Assembly: GCA_016296565.1 (NCBI GenBank)
Contig: JAEDJB010000017.1
Span: 1-21,178 of the forward strand
Length of the DNA stretch: 21,178 bases
Direction of reading: 5' to 3'
Source: Oscillospiraceae bacterium
GTDB lineage: Bacteria > Bacillota > Clostridia > Oscillospirales > Oscillospiraceae
The position numbers and the translations under genes were made by a program. Shown here one piece after another: positions 7,742 through 14,921 of the stretch; the first letter of the stretch is position 1; every line of letters starts with the position of its first letter. The notes beneath the pieces were generated by a model. That model worked only from the letters and a program-made list of their open reading frames with translations. It was not told the DNA's origin and made no database searches.

Positions 7742-8026
7742 ACCCTTCGGGTGCTGGCGAACACAGTTCGCCCCTACAATCGTAGGTTACATGGTTAGAG
7801 ACTGTTGCAAAACCTCGCAGAGTTTGCTGTCCGCAGGCAGCAAAGGCAATCAAATCATGTTCTCCGGCGGCGTGTACGGCGGAGAACATACTTCTCAGTC
7901 CGCAAGTGTGGGGGCTGTGCGACAAGGGCGCACAGCCCCTGCGCGCAGCGGACTGCTATTCCCTCTTGTCGGAAAAGGCTTTGCCTTTTTCGACAAGCTG
8001 AAAGGCCTGCTTTTTACAGCAGGCCT
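7742..8026. repeat. Cluster of consecutive stem-loops in a gene-free region
   Basis: Between the VOC and LuxR genes there is no credible gene, but inverted repeats follow one another. They are ACCC/GGGT (7742-7752), GGCGAAC/GTTCGCC (7756-7772), CCTAC/GTAGG (7773-7786), TTTGCTG/CAGCAAA (7823-7844) and a 10-bp pair at 7857-7889. A nested pair follows, outer 8 bp at 7896-7955 and inner 11 bp at 7911-7939. A 15-bp stem with one G-T pair spans 7965-7997, and a 9-bp stem spans 8003-8026. The density suggests a palindromic intergenic element, a structured RNA or stacked insertions; family not recognised. Confidence 0.65.
8003..8026 (-). terminator. Probable terminator of the LuxR pair
   Basis: AGGCCTGCT and AGCAGGCCT form a 9-bp stem with a 6-base loop, seven bases past the stop at 8033 on the minus strand. 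The trailing T-run is short (TTT). The plus strand reads CTTGTTTT after the stem, so it may work in both directions. Confidence 0.6.
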
Positions 8027-8032
8027 CTTGTT

Positions 8033-8797
8033 TTATCCCGTCCGCAGCTTCAAAAGGCCCAGGCGGGAGGAGACGCCGCACTTGCGGTACAGGTTCTGCA
8101 AATGCTTATGAAGGGTGTTCTGGCTGATGGTGATCTTCTCCAGGATCTCCTCGTTGTTCATCTCCCGGAACACCAGGCCCAGGATCTCCTCCTCCCGGCG
8201 GGTGAGCTGGTACTCTGCTGTCAGCTCCTCCATGCTGCGCCCGGCGGCGGGGTTCTCCTTCCGGGTCTGCTCCCGCAGGCACCGGCCCCAGGCAAGGTTA
8301 ATGTGGTTGGCCATGGCCCGGAGATAGAAGGTGTCCTGCTCGGTGAACAGCCCCTCCTCCCGGGTGCGGTAAAGGGCCAGGCGGCCCAGGGTCTGGCCGC
8401 CCCAGGCGATGTTCATCTGCACGCAGTCCACAATGCCGTGATGCAGGTACACCTCCCGGTAGGACCGGGCGGCAAAGCGGTTGTCACCCGCCAGCACCTC
8501 GCTGTCCCGCACCACCATGGTCTCCGCCGCGTGGCTCATCCACAGGGTGTAGGCCTGGTCCGCCTGCGCCAGCCAGGCCTTTTCCACCGGCTGAAAGCCC
8601 CGGGGAATGCACACCGGCTCCCCGTGGACCGCCGCCAGGGTCTCCGGGTCCCGGGTGATTGGGATGAGGCTGGCGTAGGTGCAGGGGACCAGCAGGCGCA
8701 CCTGGGTCAGCAGCGCCGGCTTCAGCTCCGCTAGGGTCTGGCAGTCGTGCAGGCGGTAGACCGCCTCGTTATAAATCAGAAAATCGTTCTTTTCCAC
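8033..8797 (-). CDS. LuxR-type transcriptional regulator, second of a tandem pair
   Basis: The 254-residue protein has an N-terminal sensor-like region (about 1-170, GAF-like by predicted pattern, no receiver aspartate motif). A C-terminal LuxR helix-turn-helix covers about residues 190-250 (LTRREEEILGLV, then NNEEILEKITISQNTLHKHLQNLYRKCGV). It opens MEKNDFLIYNEAVY, almost the same as its neighbour MEKNDFLLCNEVIY. The start is GTG at 8797 with AAGGAGG eight bases upstream, partly formed by the TAA of the preceding gene. The pair is therefore one transcript with a 12-base gap. The ligand is unknown; it could be an autoregulator or control adjacent genes. Confidence 0.88.
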   Translation of the reverse strand: MEKNDFLIYNEAVYRLHDCQTLAELKPALLTQVRLLVPCTYASLIPITRDPETLAAVHGEPVCIPRGFQPVEKAWLAQADQAYTLWMSHAAETMVVRDSEVLAGDNRFAARSYREVYLHHGIVDCVQMNIAWGGQTLGRLALYRTREEGLFTEQDTFYLRAMANHINLAWGRCLREQTRKENPAAGRSMEELTAEYQLTRREEEILGLVFREMNNEEILEKITISQNTLHKHLQNLYRKCGVSSRLGLLKLRTG

Positions 8798-8809
8798 TGG
8801 TACCCCTCC

Positions 8810-9565
8810 TTACGTTCGCAGCTTCATCAGTTCCAGGCGGGAGGACACCCCGCATTTCCGGTACAGATTCTGCAGGTGCTTGTGCAGCGTGTGCCGGCTG
8901 ATGGCCAGCTGGTCCAGAATCTCGTCGTTGCTCTGCTCCCGGAACACCAGCCCTAAAATCTCCTCCTCCCGGCGGGTGAGCCGGTAGGCCGCCGTCAGCT
9001 CCTCCAGGGTCCGGCTGGCGGCCGCGCGCCGGTTTTCCTGGTGGGACATCATGTAGTAGGCGTAGTTTACGTGCAGGGACAGGGCCCGGAGGAAAAAGGC
9101 CTCCTGGTCGGTGAACACACCGTCCGCCCGGGTGCGGTAGAGGGTCATGAGGGCCATGACCTGGTGGTTGTAGGCCAGGTTCATAGTGAGGGAGTCGTAA
9201 ATGTTATACCGCATATACAAATCCCGGTAAATGGGAGAGGTCAGTCGGTTCTCCTCCCCCATGATCTCGCTGTTCCGGACCACAATGGACTCGGGGGCGT
9301 GGCTTACCCACAGGCTCTCGTCCTGGTAGTCCCGGGCGATCCACTCATGCTCCAGGGATGTGAAGCTGTCCGGCAGGCAGAAGGGGTCGCTGTGGTGGAT
9401 GGCCTTGGTTTCCGGGTCAATCTCCACGGCGATGATGCTGGCATAGGTATAGGGAATGAGCAGCTTCACCTGGGCCAGGATGGTGCGCTTCAGCTCGTCC
9501 AGGTCCCCGCAGGTGTAGATATGGTAGATGACCTCGTTGCACAGCAGAAAATCGTTCTTTTCCAT
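8810..9565 (-). CDS. LuxR-type transcriptional regulator, first of a tandem pair
   Basis: The 251-residue paralogue of the downstream gene has the same build: an N-terminal region with YTYASIIAVEIDPETKAI and SPIYRDLYMRYNIYDSLTMNLAYNHQ, and a C-terminal LuxR domain (LTRREEEILGLVFREQSNDEILDQLAISRHTLHKHLQNLYRKC, split here for reading). Conservation with the partner is highest in the DNA-binding part and in the first 15 residues; the middle has diverged. That suggests duplicated regulators sensing different inputs. AAAGGAGG precedes the ATG. A promoter lies at 9601-9629, with two short dyads further upstream at a distance typical for an activator. Confidence 0.88.
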   Translation of the reverse strand: MEKNDFLLCNEVIYHIYTCGDLDELKRTILAQVKLLIPYTYASIIAVEIDPETKAIHHSDPFCLPDSFTSLEHEWIARDYQDESLWVSHAPESIVVRNSEIMGEENRLTSPIYRDLYMRYNIYDSLTMNLAYNHQVMALMTLYRTRADGVFTDQEAFFLRALSLHVNYAYYMMSHQENRRAAASRTLEELTAAYRLTRREEEILGLVFREQSNDEILDQLAISRHTLHKHLQNLYRKCGVSSRLELMKLRT

Positions 9566-9600
9566 GGGCGCCTCCTTTCCGGAACGGGTGGCTTTGCTTC

Positions 9601-9629
9601 AGTTTAGCCCCTCCCCCGCCAGAAAGCAA
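9601..9629 (-). promoter_or_regulatory. Promoter of the LuxR pair
   Basis: On the minus strand TTGCTT and TAAACT are exactly 17 bases apart. The predicted start is near 9594, leaving about 28 bases before the ATG at 9565. Confidence 0.55.
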
Positions 9630-9660
9630 GTGGTCCTCTCCCCCATTTCTGCTTAAATAC

Positions 9661-9696
9661 AAGTAATTCCTACTTCGTGTGCGGTAGTCTTACGCA
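9661..9696. promoter_or_regulatory. Two short dyads, candidate regulator sites
   Basis: AAGTAATTCCTACTT (9661-9675) has 5-base arms around 5 bases. TGCGGTAGTCTTACGCA (9680-9696) has 4-base outer arms with GTA/TAC inside. They lie about 70-95 bases upstream of the predicted LuxR start and between two divergent promoters. Function is inferred from position only. Confidence 0.35.
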
Positions 9697-9728
9697 AAAG
9701 AAATTAGAATTTTCCATAGGGCGGGTAA

Positions 9729-9757
9729 TTGAAACAGGGCACGGCAGCCGGTACAAT
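9729..9757 (+). promoter_or_regulatory. Orphan plus-strand promoter
   Basis: TTGAAA and TACAAT are exactly 17 bases apart, among the best sigma-A matches in the window. No plus-strand coding gene follows before the minus-strand folA. Confidence 0.6.
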
Positions 9758-9763
9758 ACAAGC

Positions 9764-9853
9764 AGAACGAGAGTCAGTTTTTCCTTTCTGCTCTACTCGC
9801 TTACCTCACATAAATGACGCAAGCCGCCCGCTGAAAATCAGCGGGCGGCTTGC
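9764..9853 (+). ncRNA. Candidate small RNA downstream of the orphan promoter
   Basis: A transcript starting near 9764 would run about 90 bases. It could form an AGCAGAA/TTCTGCT stem (9761-9767 with 9786-9793 region) and end in the 16-bp hairpin at 9819-9853. The only start codon near the end gives six codons. The call rests on promoter plus hairpin; a U-run after the hairpin is lacking. Confidence 0.3.
9819..9853. terminator. Strong 16-bp hairpin after folA
   Basis: Perfect arms at 9819-9834 and 9838-9853 enclose a 3-base AAA loop. It lies 12 bases after the folA stop on the minus strand. Neither strand has an immediate T-run, so termination may rely on stem strength or a factor. Confidence 0.6.
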
Positions 9854-9864
9854 CAGTATGGGCT

Positions 9865-10341
9865 TTATTTTCTCCGGTAGGTGACATAGAAGTAGGTCAG
9901 GCCCTCGTGCTCATAGGGGCCCTCGGTCTCTGTGATGGTCCAGGCAGGGTCGGCGTCCAGGTTGGGGAAATACCGGTCGGCAGGAAAGGCCTTCTGGATT
10001 TTGGTTATATAGGCGGTGTCGCACCGGTCCAGGGCCTGGCGGTACACCGACTCGCCCCCGATAACGAAGGTGTCTGCCGGGGCGGCGGTCAGGGCTTCCT
10101 CCAGGGTGCGGAACACCTCTCCCCCTTCCGGGGCAAAGTCCAGCTGGGAGGACAGAATCAGGTTCCTCCGGTTCTTTAACGGCCGGCCTCCGGGGAAGGT
10201 TGCCAGGGTCTTGCGGCCCAGGAGCACCGGGTGGCCGGTGGTCAGCTTCTGAAACCGCTTCAGGTCCGCGGGGATGTAGCACAGCTGGTCCCCGTCCTTG
10301 CCGATGGCCCAGTTTTCGTCCACAGCTGCGATCACATTCAT
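9865..10341 (-). CDS. folA: Dihydrofolate reductase
   Basis: The 158-residue enzyme reduces dihydrofolate to tetrahydrofolate with NADPH, regenerating the cofactor oxidised by ThyA. Family marks are MNVIAAVDENWAIGKDG, the catalytic acid D26 in IPADLKRF, HPVLLGRKTLATFPG (adenine nucleotide site) and FVIGGESVYRQAL. The length is typical. The start has AAGGAGG and lies 13 bases after the thyA stop, so thyA and folA form one unit, an arrangement seen in many bacteria. It is the last gene of the mtaB-thyA-folA operon. Confidence 0.97.
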   Translation of the reverse strand: MNVIAAVDENWAIGKDGDQLCYIPADLKRFQKLTTGHPVLLGRKTLATFPGGRPLKNRRNLILSSQLDFAPEGGEVFRTLEEALTAAPADTFVIGGESVYRQALDRCDTAYITKIQKAFPADRYFPNLDADPAWTITETEGPYEHEGLTYFYVTYRRK

Positions 10342-10354
10342 GGCTTCTCCCTCC

Positions 10355-11185
10355 TTACACTGCCACCGGGATGGGCTGGTCCAGAGGGTGGCACTGGTAC
10401 CCCTCCAGGGTCACGCTATCGGGGGTAAAGGCGTAGAAATCCGTCACAGCGGGGTCCAGCCGGAACCGGGGCGCATCGAAGGGCTTCCGGCTGATGAGCT
10501 CCTCCACGATGGGCACATGGCGGTCGTAGATGTGGGCGTCGGCGATCACGTGGACCAGTTCCCCTGCCTCCAGGCCGGAGACCTGGGCCAGCATGTGGAC
10601 CAGGGCGGCGTACTGCATCACGTTCCACCCGTTGGCGGTGAGCATGTCCTGGGAGCGCTGGTTGAGAATGGCGTTCAGGGTTTTGCCGCTCACATTAAAG
10701 GTCATGGAGTAGGCGCAGGGGTACAGGGCCATTTCGCTTAAGTCGTGGTGGTTATAGAGATTGGTCAGGATGCGCCGGGAGGCGGGGTTGTGCTTTAAGT
10801 CAAACAGCACCCGGTCCACCTGGTCCATGTCCCCCTCGGGATAGTGGTGCTTCACCCCCAGCTGGTAGCCGTAGGCCTTGCCGATGGAGCCGCTCTTGTC
10901 CGCCCAGGCGTCCCAGATGTGGCTGTTTAAATCGTTTACGTTGTTGGACTTCTTCTGCCAGATCCACAGCAGCTCGTCCACGGCACTTTTCAGGTACATC
11001 CGGCGGATGGTCTGGATGGGAAACTCCTCCCGCAGGTCGTAGCGGTTCACAAGGCCGAAGGCCTTCACCGTGTGGGCGGGGGTTCCATCCTCCCACCGGG
11101 GGCGGACGGCCTGGTCGGTGTCCCACACCCCGCGGGCCAAAATTTCCTTGCAGTTCTGGATAAACAGGTCGTCTGCTCTGCTCAT
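10355..11185 (-). CDS. thyA: Thymidylate synthase (divergent ThyA type)
   Basis: The 276-residue enzyme methylates dUMP to dTMP using methylene-THF and yields dihydrofolate. The catalytic cysteine is C157 (LYPCAYS). R177, S178 and D180 (QRSQD), N188 (GWNV), H218 and Y220 (HIYDRH) fall at the same spacing as the E. coli active site (C146, R166, N177, H207, Y209). The residue after the catalytic Cys is Ala instead of the usual His, and the following Gln is Thr. The loop before N188 reads MLTANGW rather than FLGLPF. These look like a clostridial subgroup rather than damage. The ATG overlaps the mtaB stop by four bases (ATGA), with GGAGGA upstream. Confidence 0.95.
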   Translation of the reverse strand: MSRADDLFIQNCKEILARGVWDTDQAVRPRWEDGTPAHTVKAFGLVNRYDLREEFPIQTIRRMYLKSAVDELLWIWQKKSNNVNDLNSHIWDAWADKSGSIGKAYGYQLGVKHHYPEGDMDQVDRVLFDLKHNPASRRILTNLYNHHDLSEMALYPCAYSMTFNVSGKTLNAILNQRSQDMLTANGWNVMQYAALVHMLAQVSGLEAGELVHVIADAHIYDRHVPIVEELISRKPFDAPRFRLDPAVTDFYAFTPDSVTLEGYQCHPLDQPIPVAV

Positions 11186-12486
11186 GGTCTTTCCTCCTCA
11201 ACCAGGGTTCCAAAGATCTTGTCCTCTCCGGCGGCGGCGAGCTTCACCCGGCGGAGGGTGTTGTGCAGGTTTTCTTCGCTGGTGACGGTAACCTCCACGT
11301 ACTGGGGGGTGTAGCCCCGCCAGAAGCCCTCCTTTTCCTCTTCAAAGAGGACCTCCACGGTTTTCCCGATCCAGCCGGTGAGCCAGCTGCGGCGAAGGGC
11401 GCCGGCCACCTCCGCTGCCCGGTGGGCCCGGTCGGCCTTGACGGCGTTGGACAGCTGGTCCGGCATAGCCGCCGCCGGGGTCCCCTGACGGCGGGAGTAG
11501 GGGAAGATGTGCATCTGGGAAAAGGCGCATTTTTTGATAAAGTCCAGGGTCTGGGAAAACTCCTCCTCCGTCTCCCCGGGAAAGCCCACGATCAGGTCGG
11601 TGGTGATGCCGGGGTGGTCAAAGTGCTTGCGAAGAAGCTCTGCGGATTCATAGAACCGGGCGGTGTCGTACTTCCGCTTCATCCGGGCCAGAGTCGCGTC
11701 GCAGCCGCTCTGGAGAGACAGGTGGAAGTGGGGGCACAGGTTGGGAAGGGCCTTCAGCCGCTGGCAGAATTCCTCCGTGACGGTTCGGGGCTCCAGGGAG
11801 CCCAAACGCACCCGCAGCTGGGGAGCTGCCCGGCACACCTTCTCGATAAGCTCTGCCGGGCCGGGCCGGCCGGGCAGGTCCCGACCGTAGGAGGACAGCT
11901 CAATGCCGGTGAGCACCAGCTCCCGGTAGCCTGCCGCCGCCAGCCGTCTGGCCTCTGCCTCCGCCTGGTCCAGGGGCAGGGAGCGCACCGGGCCCCGGGC
12001 GTAGGGGATGATGCAGTAGGCGCAGAAGTTGGTGCAGCCGTCCTCGGCCTTCAGCATGGCCCGGGTGCGGCCCTCCAGCCCTCCGGCAGGGAGGGCTTCA
12101 AAGGCCCGGCGGTGAAGGGCGTTGTCCACCGTCACGGTCTTTTCCTTTCGTCCGGCCATGGACTCCAGCAGGTCCAGAAAGCCCTGCCGGTCCCCGCTGC
12201 CGCCGATGAGGTCGGCGTCCAGCCTGGCAGCCTCCTCCGGGGACACCTGGGGGTAGCACCCGCACAGGGCCACCACTGCCTCCGGCGCTCTCCGCCGGGC
12301 CTGGCGCACCGCCTGGCGGGACTTCTTGTCGCTGACGGCGGTGACGGTGCAGCTATTGATAATGTAGACGTCGGCTTTTTCCTCAAAGGGGACCAGGGTG
12401 TGGCCCTTGGCCAGCAGCAGCTCCTCCATGGCCTGGGTCTCGTATTGGTTCACTTTGCAGCCTAGGGTGTGGAAGGCAAAAACCAT
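11182..12486 (-). CDS. mtaB: tRNA t6A37 methylthiotransferase MtaB
   Basis: The 434-residue radical-SAM enzyme adds a methylthio group to t6A37 of tRNAs reading ANN codons. The N-terminal methylthiotransferase domain has cysteines C10 (TLGCKVNQYE), C46 (NSCTVT) and C77 (CGCYPQ) for one iron-sulfur cluster. The radical-SAM motif CxxxCxxC is at C151, C155 and C158 (CTNFCAYC). A short TRAM-like end (about 365-430) closes the protein. TLGCKVNQYET and the t6A-type motifs favour MtaB over MiaB or RimO. It is the first gene of its operon, with AAGGAGG before the ATG and a promoter shared back-to-back with the yfbR side. Confidence 0.94.
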   Translation of the reverse strand: MVFAFHTLGCKVNQYETQAMEELLLAKGHTLVPFEEKADVYIINSCTVTAVSDKKSRQAVRQARRRAPEAVVALCGCYPQVSPEEAARLDADLIGGSGDRQGFLDLLESMAGRKEKTVTVDNALHRRAFEALPAGGLEGRTRAMLKAEDGCTNFCAYCIIPYARGPVRSLPLDQAEAEARRLAAAGYRELVLTGIELSSYGRDLPGRPGPAELIEKVCRAAPQLRVRLGSLEPRTVTEEFCQRLKALPNLCPHFHLSLQSGCDATLARMKRKYDTARFYESAELLRKHFDHPGITTDLIVGFPGETEEEFSQTLDFIKKCAFSQMHIFPYSRRQGTPAAAMPDQLSNAVKADRAHRAAEVAGALRRSWLTGWIGKTVEVLFEEEKEGFWRGYTPQYVEVTVTSEENLHNTLRRVKLAAAGEDKIFGTLVEEERP

Positions 12487-12528
12487 GACCGTCCTCCTTA
12501 TAATTCTCTTCCCTTTTTTCCCAGGTTC

Positions 12529-12537
12529 TGATATAAT
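12529..12537 (+). promoter_or_regulatory. Extended -10 promoter for yfbR
   Basis: A perfect extended -10 (TG, one base, TATAAT) lies here with only a weak -35 (TTCCCT at 12509-12514). The start would be near 12544. The two divergent transcripts would overlap by a few bases, so they may interfere with each other. Confidence 0.55.
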
Positions 12538-12556
12538 GATTTTCTATTCCTTTGCT

Positions 12557-12585
12557 ATCTTACCCAAGACGGGCTGAATACGCAA
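12557..12585 (-). promoter_or_regulatory. Promoter of mtaB-thyA-folA
   Basis: On the minus strand TTGCGT and TAAGAT are 17 bases apart. The predicted start is near 12550, about 64 bases before the ATG at 12486. Confidence 0.55.
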
Positions 12586-12612
12586 GATTTTTTTAGAAAA
12601 GCAGGTTTTTTC

Positions 12613-13191
12613 ATGGGTCATTCTTTTTTTGCTTACATCGCCCGAATGAAATACATCGGCCGCTGGGGCCTCATGCGGAGCACCGTTCCGGAGAACATCC
12701 AGGAGCACTCCCACATGGTGGCGGTGCTGGCCCACGCCCTGGCGGTGATCCGCCGGGACAAGTTCGGAGGCACCATCGACCCCGGCCATGTGGCCGCCGT
12801 GGCTCTCTACCACGACGCCCCGGAGATCTTCACCGGGGATCTGCCCACCCCGGTGAAATACGCCAACCCCGCCATCCGGGACGCCTACAAGGCGGTGGAG
12901 CAGAGCGCAGCGGACCGGCTGGTGGCCATGCTCCCCGACGAGATGCGCCCGGCCTTCGGCCAGCTTCTCTCCGAGACCGACCCGGAGGTGCTGGCCCTGG
13001 TGAAGGCGGCAGACAAGCTCTCGGCCCATCTCAAATGCCTGGAGGAGCTGAAGGCAGGCAACCGGGAGTTTCAGCAGGCGGCGGAGCAGACCCTCCGGAC
13101 GCTGGAGTCCTACCGCCTGCCGGAGCTGGACTACTTCATGGAAACCTTCCTTCCCGCCTTCCAGCTGACCCTGGATGAGCTGGAGGGGTAA
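12613..13191 (+). CDS. yfbR: 5'-deoxynucleotidase YfbR (HD domain)
   Basis: The 192-residue product aligns along its whole length with E. coli YfbR. It has HSFFAYIARMKYIGRW at the start, EHS (H32), YHDAPE (H67, D68, E71), GDLPTPVKY (D76) and D134 in AADKL. These correspond to the metal- and substrate-binding residues, including R17 and W18. YfbR hydrolyses deoxynucleoside 5'-monophosphates to nucleosides and phosphate. Standing opposite thyA-folA it may tune dUMP/dTMP supply (inference). The ribosome site is weak (GCAGG ahead of a T-run), so expression may be low. Confidence 0.93.
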   Translation: MGHSFFAYIARMKYIGRWGLMRSTVPENIQEHSHMVAVLAHALAVIRRDKFGGTIDPGHVAAVALYHDAPEIFTGDLPTPVKYANPAIRDAYKAVEQSAADRLVAMLPDEMRPAFGQLLSETDPEVLALVKAADKLSAHLKCLEELKAGNREFQQAAEQTLRTLESYRLPELDYFMETFLPAFQLTLDELEG

Positions 13192-13206
13192 AGCGGGACA
13201 ATCCCA

Positions 13207-13235
13207 TTGGATTCATTATATAATAAATCTATATT
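13207..13235 (+). promoter_or_regulatory. Promoter of the ACT/UPF0210 operon
   Basis: TTGGAT and TATATT are 17 bases apart. A perfect TATAAT at 13219-13224 inside the spacer is an alternative -10 with a poorer -35 (GGGACA). Confidence 0.55.
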
Positions 13236-13259
13236 TTTTCACAGCGAGGTATCAGTTTT

Positions 13260-13532
13260 ATGCGCGCAGTTATCACCGTAGCCGGCAAGGATCAGGTGGG
13301 CATCATCGCCGCCGTCACCAAGGAGCTGGCAGAGCAGAACGTCAACGTCCTGGACATCACCCAGACCATCCTCCCCCCCGACTTCTTCACCATGGTCATG
13401 CTGGTGGACGCCGGCGCCTGCAAGGTTCCCTTCGGGGACCTGGCCGACCTGATGTCCGACCTGGGCCGCCGTCTGGGTCTGAACATCCACGCCCAGCGGG
13501 AGGACACCTTCAACGCCATGCACCGCATCTGA
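13260..13532 (+). CDS. ACT domain protein, UPF0237 family
   Basis: The 90-residue protein is a single ACT domain (MRAVITVAGKDQVGIIAAVT, then NVNVLDITQTI and FFTMVMLVD), the small ligand-binding fold that usually senses amino acids. UPF0237 proteins are regularly followed by a UPF0210 gene, as here with an 18-base gap carrying GGGAGGG. A regulatory partner of the UPF0210 protein is therefore the likely role; the ligand is not known. Length is normal. GAGGT lies about ten bases before the ATG. Confidence 0.92.
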   Translation: MRAVITVAGKDQVGIIAAVTKELAEQNVNVLDITQTILPPDFFTMVMLVDAGACKVPFGDLADLMSDLGRRLGLNIHAQREDTFNAMHRI

Positions 13533-13550
13533 GCAGGGAGGGTTCTTTCC

Positions 13551-14909
13551 ATGATCAATTCCTCGGAAGTCTTACAGACCATTGAAATGTTCGACCGCCA
13601 GCACCTGGACATCCGCACCATCACTATGGGCATCTCCCTGCTGGACTGCGCCGACCCCAGCCAGGAGGCTGCCTGCCGGAAAATTTACGACAAGATCTGC
13701 CGCCGGGCAGAAAAGTTAGTTTCTACCGGCCAGGCCATCGAAAAGGAGTTCGGCATCCCCATTGTCAACAAGCGGGTGTCCGTCACCCCCATCTCCCTGG
13801 TGGCCGCCGCCAGCGACTGCACCGACTACGTCCCCTTCGCCGCCGCCCTGGACAAGGCCGCCAAGACCGTGGGCGTGAACTTCATCGGCGGCTTTTCCGC
13901 CCTGGTCCAAAAGGGCTTTACCCAGTCGGACCGGAAGCTGATTACCTCCATCCCCGAGGCCCTGGCCACCACCGAGCTGGTGTGCTCCTCGGTGAACGTG
14001 GGCTCCACCAAGGCGGGCATCAACATGGACGCAGTGGCCGAGATGGGCCGGGTCCTCAAGAAAACCGCCGACCTTACCGCCGCCTCCGGGGGCTTCGGCT
14101 GCGCCAAGCTGGTGATCTTCGCCAACGCCGTGGAGGACAACCCCTTCATGGCGGGCGCCTTCCACGGAGCAGGCGAGCCGGAATGCGTCATCAACGTGGG
14201 CATCTCCGGCCCCGGGGTAGTCCACCACGCCCTCCAGCAGGTGAAGGGCCAGCCCTTTGACGTGGTGGCCGAGACCATTAAGAAAACCGCCTTCCGCATC
14301 ACCCGCATGGGCCAGCTGGTGGCCCGGGAGGCTTCTTCCCGGCTGGACGTGCCCTTCGGCATTGTGGACCTGTCCCTGGCTCCCACCCCTGCGGTGGGGG
14401 ACTCCGTTGCCCGGATTCTGGAGGAGATGGGCCTGGAGGTCTGCGGCACCCACGGCACCACCGCCGCTCTGGCCCTGCTCAACGACGCGGTGAAAAAGGG
14501 CGGCGTCATGGCCTCCAACCATGTGGGCGGCCTGTCCGGCGCTTTCATTCCCGTGAGCGAGGACGAGGGCATGATTGCCGCCGCCCAGCAGGGAGCCCTC
14601 CAGCTGGACAAGCTGGAGGCCATGACCTGCGTGTGCTCCGTGGGCCTGGACATGATCGCCGTGCCCGGGGACACCTCCGCCGAGACCCTCTCCGCCATCA
14701 TCGCTGACGAGGCCGCCATCGGCATGGTCAACTCCAAGACCACCGCCGTCCGCCTGATTCCCGCCCCCGGCAAGAAGGTGGGCGACATGGTGGAGTTCGG
14801 CGGCCTGCTGGGCTCCGCCCCGGTGATGCCGGTGCATCCCTTCTCCAGCTCCGCCTTTATTCAGCGGGGCGGCCGCATCCCTGCGCCGATGCAAAGCTTA
14901 AAGAACTGA
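13551..14909 (+). CDS. UPF0210 (PFL) family protein
   Basis: The 452-residue protein matches the UPF0210/DUF711 family across its length: LQTIEMFDRQHLDIRTITMGISL, FIGGFSALVQKGF, SSVNVGSTKAGINMDA, INVGISGPGVV, DLSLAPTPAVGDS and GRIPAPMQSLKN at the end. The fold resembles pyruvate formate-lyase-like barrels but the enzyme activity has not been settled. It is co-transcribed with the ACT protein just upstream. Downstream there is no ordinary terminator; a palindrome cluster follows directly. A second copy of its last 13 codons (including stop) lies 186 bases further on. Confidence 0.93.
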   Translation: MINSSEVLQTIEMFDRQHLDIRTITMGISLLDCADPSQEAACRKIYDKICRRAEKLVSTGQAIEKEFGIPIVNKRVSVTPISLVAAASDCTDYVPFAAALDKAAKTVGVNFIGGFSALVQKGFTQSDRKLITSIPEALATTELVCSSVNVGSTKAGINMDAVAEMGRVLKKTADLTAASGGFGCAKLVIFANAVEDNPFMAGAFHGAGEPECVINVGISGPGVVHHALQQVKGQPFDVVAETIKKTAFRITRMGQLVAREASSRLDVPFGIVDLSLAPTPAVGDSVARILEEMGLEVCGTHGTTAALALLNDAVKKGGVMASNHVGGLSGAFIPVSEDEGMIAAAQQGALQLDKLEAMTCVCSVGLDMIAVPGDTSAETLSAIIADEAAIGMVNSKTTAVRLIPAPGKKVGDMVEFGGLLGSAPVMPVHPFSSSAFIQRGGRIPAPMQSLKN

Positions 14910-14921
14910 GCGGCCGCCGGG

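Noticed and set aside
7742..8026. Stem-loop cluster read as a CRISPR array
   Set aside because: The palindromes all differ in sequence; there is no repeated unit with regular spacers.
7805..8734. 309-codon plus-strand frame across the stem-loop cluster
   Set aside because: Its second half is antisense to a clear LuxR gene and the first half follows palindromes; no ribosome site or motif.
13716..14894. Two long minus-strand frames opposite the UPF0210 gene
   Set aside because: The plus-strand protein matches a known family over its full length; the opposite frames show no motifs.
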